Part shown: one piece after another, positions 5,883 through 9,138 of the stretch
How positions within the stretch are numbered: the stretch's first letter is position 1
How the letters are laid out: each line of letters starts with the position of its first letter
Assembly: GCA_947503395.1 (NCBI GenBank)
Contig: CANNDP010000038.1
Coordinates: 1 to 9,138, forward strand
Source: Actinomycetota bacterium
Lineage (GTDB): Bacteria; Actinomycetota; Actinomycetes; Nanopelagicales; Nanopelagicaceae
Length of the DNA stretch: 9,138 nucleotides
Reading direction: 5' to 3'
The notes under the pieces: model-generated
The model's input: only the letters and a program-made list of their open reading frames with translations
Told to the model about the DNA's origin: nothing
The model's database searches: none
Program-made: the position numbers and the translations under genes

Positions 5883-6830
5883 ATGAAGCTGGAACACACA
5901 TCAGTTCTGCTTAATCGCTGCATCACTGTTTTATCAACTTCACTAGAAAATAAAGAGAAGCCAGTTTTAGTTGATGCCACTTTGGGTTTAGGTGGGCATT
6001 CACTGGCGCTTTTAGAGAAGTTTCCAAATTTACAGATAATTGGTATTGATAGAGATAAGAGCGCAATTGATAAAGCCAGTCAACGTCTATCTTCTCATTT
6101 AGATCGCATCACAATTTTTCATGCTGTTTATGACCAGACCCCAAAACTCCTTGATTCTCTTGGAATTTCATCGGTTGATGGCATTCTCTTTGATTTAGGC
6201 ACTTCATCAATGCAGTTGGATCAATCTGAGCGTGGCTTCTCCTACGCTCAGAGCGCTCCACTTGATATGCGCATGGATCAAAGCAGTGGAATCACCGCCC
6301 AAGAAATTATCGATAGTTACTCCAGAGGCGAGCTAATTCGCATTATTCGCAGCTATGGCGAAGAGAAATTTGCTCAAAGAATTGTCGATAACATCATTGA
6401 GGCAAGAGCAAGTGGTTTGATAAAAAGCACAAGCGATCTTGCAGATTTAATTAAGCGATCAATTCCAGCTCCAGCAAGACGCCTTGGGGGAAATCCTGCT
6501 AAGCGGACTTTCCAAGCACTTCGCATCGAAGTTAATCAAGAGCTAGCAATCTTGGAGCGAGCAATCCCTGCCTGCCTTGAGCGCTTAAATGTTGGTGGCC
6601 GCATGGTTGTGATGTCATTCCAATCGCTAGAAGACAAGATTGTTAAAAACTTCTTCACGCAAGCAACAGAGTCAAAGACTCCACTTGGTCTTCCAATTGA
6701 GATTAAGGCGCTATCTGCAAAGTTCTCTTTGGTGTTTAACGGAAGTCAGAAGGCCAGTGATGCTGAGATTCTAGATAACTCCCGGGCAAAGTCGGTAAGA
6801 CTTAGAGCAATTGAGCGGGTGGCTGCCTAA
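5883..6830 (+). CDS. rsmH: 16S rRNA (cytosine(1402)-N(4))-methyltransferase RsmH
   Basis: Protein of 315 aa (older name MraW). It transfers a methyl group from S-adenosylmethionine to N4 of C1402 in the ribosomal P site of 16S rRNA. Visible motifs are: EHTSVLL at 4-10; the SAM-binding DATLGLGGHS at 31-40; GIDRD at 54-58; LFDLGTSSMQLD at 102-113; ERGFSY at 116-121; PLDMRMD at 126-132; the NPAKRTFQALRIEVNQEL block; and SFQSLEDKIVK from 245. The Gln in FQSLED, where many bacteria have His, is the usual actinobacterial form. The ATG has a good Shine-Dalgarno. The stop TAA shares its last base with the ftsL start (TAATG), which implies translational coupling. It is the first gene of the compact block after the structured RNA. 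Confidence 0.97.
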   Translation: MKLEHTSVLLNRCITVLSTSLENKEKPVLVDATLGLGGHSLALLEKFPNLQIIGIDRDKSAIDKASQRLSSHLDRITIFHAVYDQTPKLLDSLGISSVDGILFDLGTSSMQLDQSERGFSYAQSAPLDMRMDQSSGITAQEIIDSYSRGELIRIIRSYGEEKFAQRIVDNIIEARASGLIKSTSDLADLIKRSIPAPARRLGGNPAKRTFQALRIEVNQELAILERAIPACLERLNVGGRMVVMSFQSLEDKIVKNFFTQATESKTPLGLPIEIKALSAKFSLVFNGSQKASDAEILDNSRAKSVRLRAIERVAA

Positions 6831-7252
6831 TGGCTCTATCGGTTCTTAGCCCAGCTTTTGAGCGCTCCAAGAAATTAGCAATTGCGAAGTCATCAAAGGT
6901 AATCCTTAAGCTTGTCCCAGAGCTTCGCCCAACACCAGGTCAACAAGCAACTGATCGCCTCTTTTATTCAATAGTTGGCGCCACATTAGCCCTTGGCCTA
7001 CTTGGACTTTTAGGCATAAATATTCTTTTGGGAAATGATGCAGTAAAAGTTAGAGAGCTCAAGATCGAAGCAATCATGGTTAATGAAGAGCGGGAAGAGG
7101 CTCTTAGACAGGTGGCCCTGCTCTCAACTTCAGAATCTCTGGCAGAGCGAGCAATATCACTTGGAATGATTCCAAGTTCTTCACCGACATTTCTTGATAT
7201 TTCAGAGCCAATTCCGCTTGAGGTAGAAAAGGCGGCTAAAGCCAAACCATGA
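6830..7252 (+). CDS. ftsL: FtsL-like cell division protein
   Basis: Bitopic protein of 140 aa. A basic cytoplasmic N-terminus of about 44 residues is followed by one membrane segment (about 45-67, FYSIVGATLALGLLGLLGINILL), then a periplasm-side coiled-coil-like stretch (about 70-108, rich in E, R and L), and then the LGMIP motif at 111-115 typical of FtsL and septum-initiator proteins. It ends in a short charged tail. FtsL pairs with FtsB/DivIC and FtsQ and activates the FtsW-FtsI septal synthase. Sequence conservation in this family is low, so the call rests on topology, the A-x-x-LGM-x-P pattern and its place between rsmH and ftsI. It overlaps rsmH by 1 nt and ftsI by 4 nt (ATGA) and has no clear Shine-Dalgarno, so translation is probably coupled. 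Confidence 0.88.
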   Translation: MALSVLSPAFERSKKLAIAKSSKVILKLVPELRPTPGQQATDRLFYSIVGATLALGLLGLLGINILLGNDAVKVRELKIEAIMVNEEREEALRQVALLSTSESLAERAISLGMIPSSSPTFLDISEPIPLEVEKAAKAKP

Positions 7253-9096
7253 GCCACCATAAGTTAGTTGAGAAAAGGATTAGTTACCTAGTCGCTATTT
7301 CGCTAGTGATTCTCATAGCTTTTGCAGTGCGATTGATTGATATCCAAGGAGTTAGGGCAGCTGGCCTGGCAAATAAAGCTGAAAATGAACTAACTAAGAA
7401 GTCAGTGATCATGGCTCCAAGGGGCGCAATCACAGATATCAATGGTACCGAGTTTGCTAGAAGTGTTAGCGCCTATCGAATCCTGGTTGATCAAGCAATC
7501 GTGGATCATCCAAAGGAGCTAGCCCAAATTGCAGCACCAATTTTAGATGTTGATCAAAGCTGGCTTAAAGATCAATTAATTGGTGAAAGGCGTTATGTAG
7601 TAATCAGCCAAGCAGTTAAACCTGAAGTTTGGAGAAAACTTGAAGCAGCTGTAGATGCCTACAATGAAGAAGTTGCTAAAAGTGAAAATGGCCTTGCTAA
7701 GAGATTAATGGGCTTCTTTGCTGAGCGAATCTATATTCGCGAATATCCTGAAGGTGAATTGGCAGCTGCAGTAATAGGCTTTATCAATCGGGCTGGAGTT
7801 GGAGCTGCAGGCCTTGAATACGGCATGAATTCCACTCTAAGCGGAGTTGATGGGCTCTACACCTATGCAAATGCAGCAGGAACAATAATTCCTGGAACGC
7901 AGAAGATAACCGCAGAGGCAGTTCGTGGAAATACCGTGAAATTAACGATTGATAGAGATGTGCAATGGGTAGCACAAGAGGCAATTAGAACGGTAGTAAA
8001 GAGCTCTCGGGCTCTCTCTGGAACTGTTGTTGTTATGGATCCAAAATCTGGCCAAGTTCTAGCTCATGCGACTTATCCCTCATTTACTCCAGGGGATACT
8101 AAAGGAGTAGATCCTTATCGCTGGCAGAACCCTTCAGTTCAAGAAGTCTATGAACCAGGCTCTACTGGCAAAGTCATGACCATTGCTGCTGCAGTTGAAG
8201 AGGGAAAGATTTCACCTGAAACGGTTATGACCATTCCTTGGAAATTGAAGCGCTCAAATAAAACATTTAGCGATCATGAGAAACATCCCACTCAGAAATT
8301 AACTCTTACTGGCGCCCTTGCCGTATCAAGTAATACTGGCGCCATAAAAGTGGGGGAGATGCTATCTAATGACACGCTTCACTCTTATCTAAAGAAGTTT
8401 GGCATTGCCGAGAAAGCCAACTCGGGACTTCCTGGTGAGGAATCTGGAAAATTACTTGATGTTAAAGATTGGTCAGGAACTACTGCACCAACAGTGGCAT
8501 TTGGTCAGGGCTATTCACTCACAGCTCTTCAAGCAACATCAGTGTTTGCAACTATTGCAAATGATGGCCTTCGTGTAACACCAACTGTTATCGCAGGAAT
8601 CAGCGATGGAGCAGGGCGCTACACCCCAGCAAGTCAACAAAAGTCAGTGAGAGTTATTAGTCCAGATACTGCAAAGAAGATGCGCCTAATGATGGAGAGC
8701 GTTGCAACTAATCGAGGAACTGCTGCTTCAGCTGCTATTGAAGGCTACCGAGTGGCAGGAAAGACTGGAACTGCCCAGAGATACAACCCAAAGTGTGGTT
8801 GCTATAGCGGATACACCGCATCCTTTATTGGTTTTGCGCCAGCTGATAAGCCCGAGTATGTGGTTTCAGTAACGATTCAAGATCCAAAAGGCCTTCATTG
8901 GGGCGGCTATCTAGGTGGACCGGTATTTAAGAAAGTTATGAGCTTTGTGCTAAAAGATAAAGCGATTAGACCAACGGCGCCGGCAACAATTACCTATGCT
9001 CATAATGCAAAAGAATTAAAGGCGAAAATCGAGCTAATGACTGGCGGCGCTCAAGCATCAGGTGAAAAGCGGGATAAAGCGAGTGAAAATGGCTGA
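7249..9096 (+). CDS. ftsI: FtsI, septal peptidoglycan transpeptidase (class B penicillin-binding protein)
   Basis: Class B PBP of 615 aa that cross-links septal peptidoglycan as partner of FtsW. It has a short cytoplasmic start, a membrane anchor at about 11-27 (ISYLVAISLVILIAFAV), the PBP dimerisation region opening APRGAITDINGTEFA near 56-70, and a transpeptidase domain from about 230. The penicillin-binding motifs are all present: EPGSTGK with nucleophile S305 and K308, SSN at 360-362, and KTGT at 505-508. After these comes CGCYSGYTASFIGFAP. No PASTA repeats follow; the C-terminal 40 residues are charged and look disordered. ATG 7249 forms an ATGA overlap with the ftsL stop, and its 3' end overlaps or abuts the next gene, so it is part of a coupled operon. 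Nothing suggests inactivation. Confidence 0.96.
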   Translation: MSHHKLVEKRISYLVAISLVILIAFAVRLIDIQGVRAAGLANKAENELTKKSVIMAPRGAITDINGTEFARSVSAYRILVDQAIVDHPKELAQIAAPILDVDQSWLKDQLIGERRYVVISQAVKPEVWRKLEAAVDAYNEEVAKSENGLAKRLMGFFAERIYIREYPEGELAAAVIGFINRAGVGAAGLEYGMNSTLSGVDGLYTYANAAGTIIPGTQKITAEAVRGNTVKLTIDRDVQWVAQEAIRTVVKSSRALSGTVVVMDPKSGQVLAHATYPSFTPGDTKGVDPYRWQNPSVQEVYEPGSTGKVMTIAAAVEEGKISPETVMTIPWKLKRSNKTFSDHEKHPTQKLTLTGALAVSSNTGAIKVGEMLSNDTLHSYLKKFGIAEKANSGLPGEESGKLLDVKDWSGTTAPTVAFGQGYSLTALQATSVFATIANDGLRVTPTVIAGISDGAGRYTPASQQKSVRVISPDTAKKMRLMMESVATNRGTAASAAIEGYRVAGKTGTAQRYNPKCGCYSGYTASFIGFAPADKPEYVVSVTIQDPKGLHWGGYLGGPVFKKVMSFVLKDKAIRPTAPATITYAHNAKELKAKIELMTGGAQASGEKRDKASENG

Positions 9097-9138
9097 GATG
9101 CATCGCTTGGAGGCTAATATAAAAAAGCTCGGCGATGT
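9089..9138 (+). CDS. murE: Start of a downstream gene, probably murE (3' truncated by window edge)
   Basis: Only about 16 codons are visible: MAEMHRLEANIKKLGD and on to the edge. The sequence is too short to show any ligase motif. The murE call rests on the fixed actinobacterial order mraZ-rsmH-ftsL-ftsI-murE and on the tight coupling to ftsI (8-nt overlap if ATG 9089 is used). Alternative in-frame starts are GTG 9083 and ATG 9098, and the latter would just clear the ftsI stop. If it is murE, it adds the third amino acid to UDP-MurNAc-dipeptide in the cytoplasm. Confidence 0.55.
   Translation, partial: MAEMHRLEANIKKLGD

Noticed and set aside
6615..6635. Gln instead of His in the RsmH FHSLED motif
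   Set aside because: Actinobacterial RsmH proteins commonly have QSLED here, so it is lineage-typical and not a lost active-site residue.
1..9138. Mobile elements, CRISPR arrays, tRNA or rRNA genes, defence systems
   Set aside because: Looked for on both strands; no transposase, integrase, spaced repeat array or RNA gene signature was found beyond the elements listed.

Overview
The window looks like a stretch of chromosome from a low-to-moderate GC actinobacterium. The freshwater acI / Nanopelagicales type is the best fit, but that lineage is inferred from family resemblance and gene order rather than proven. The evidence is: a DnaE2-type error-prone polymerase with an actinobacterial N-terminus; a DUF3040 membrane protein directly before mraZ; an RsmH with the actinobacterial form of its C-terminal motif; a structured RNA between mraZ and rsmH that matches the mraW RNA motif known from Actinobacteria; and very tight, ATGA-overlapping genes. 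Every gene lies on the + strand.

Region 1 (1-4658) is a translesion-synthesis cassette. It opens with the 3' end of a DUF6504-like / ImuB-tail-like gene (3-290), whose stop overlaps the start of dnaE2 (287-3463). DinB (DNA polymerase IV, 3468-4658) follows with almost no gap. Together these make two damage-tolerant polymerases that are probably co-transcribed and translationally coupled. The operon promoter, and any SOS box, lies upstream of the window.

Region 2 (4659-5126) holds a small DUF3040 two-pass membrane protein (4715-5080) with a possible leaderless promoter, closed by a clear intrinsic terminator (5103-5125).

Region 3 (5127-9138) is the start of the division and cell wall (dcw/mra) cluster. 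A control region carries five 10-bp-phased GTGG-type repeats (5171-5220, the expected MraZ operator), a promoter candidate inside them, a perfect 7-bp hairpin in the leader, and a strong Shine-Dalgarno site. Then come mraZ (5275-5706), the mraW-type structured RNA (about 5731-5834), rsmH/mraW (5883-6830), ftsL (6830-7252), ftsI (7249-9096) and the first codons of what is probably murE (9089 onwards). MraZ should autoregulate the cluster. RsmH methylates 16S rRNA. FtsL and FtsI belong to the divisome, FtsI being the septal transpeptidase. MurE would feed the peptidoglycan precursor pathway.

I saw no mobile element, CRISPR array, tRNA, rRNA or phage gene. The genes are ordinary for this phylum. 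The parts that reward a second look are the non-coding ones: the MraZ repeat array with its overlapping promoter, the leader hairpin, and the mraZ-rsmH structured RNA with two competing pairings.
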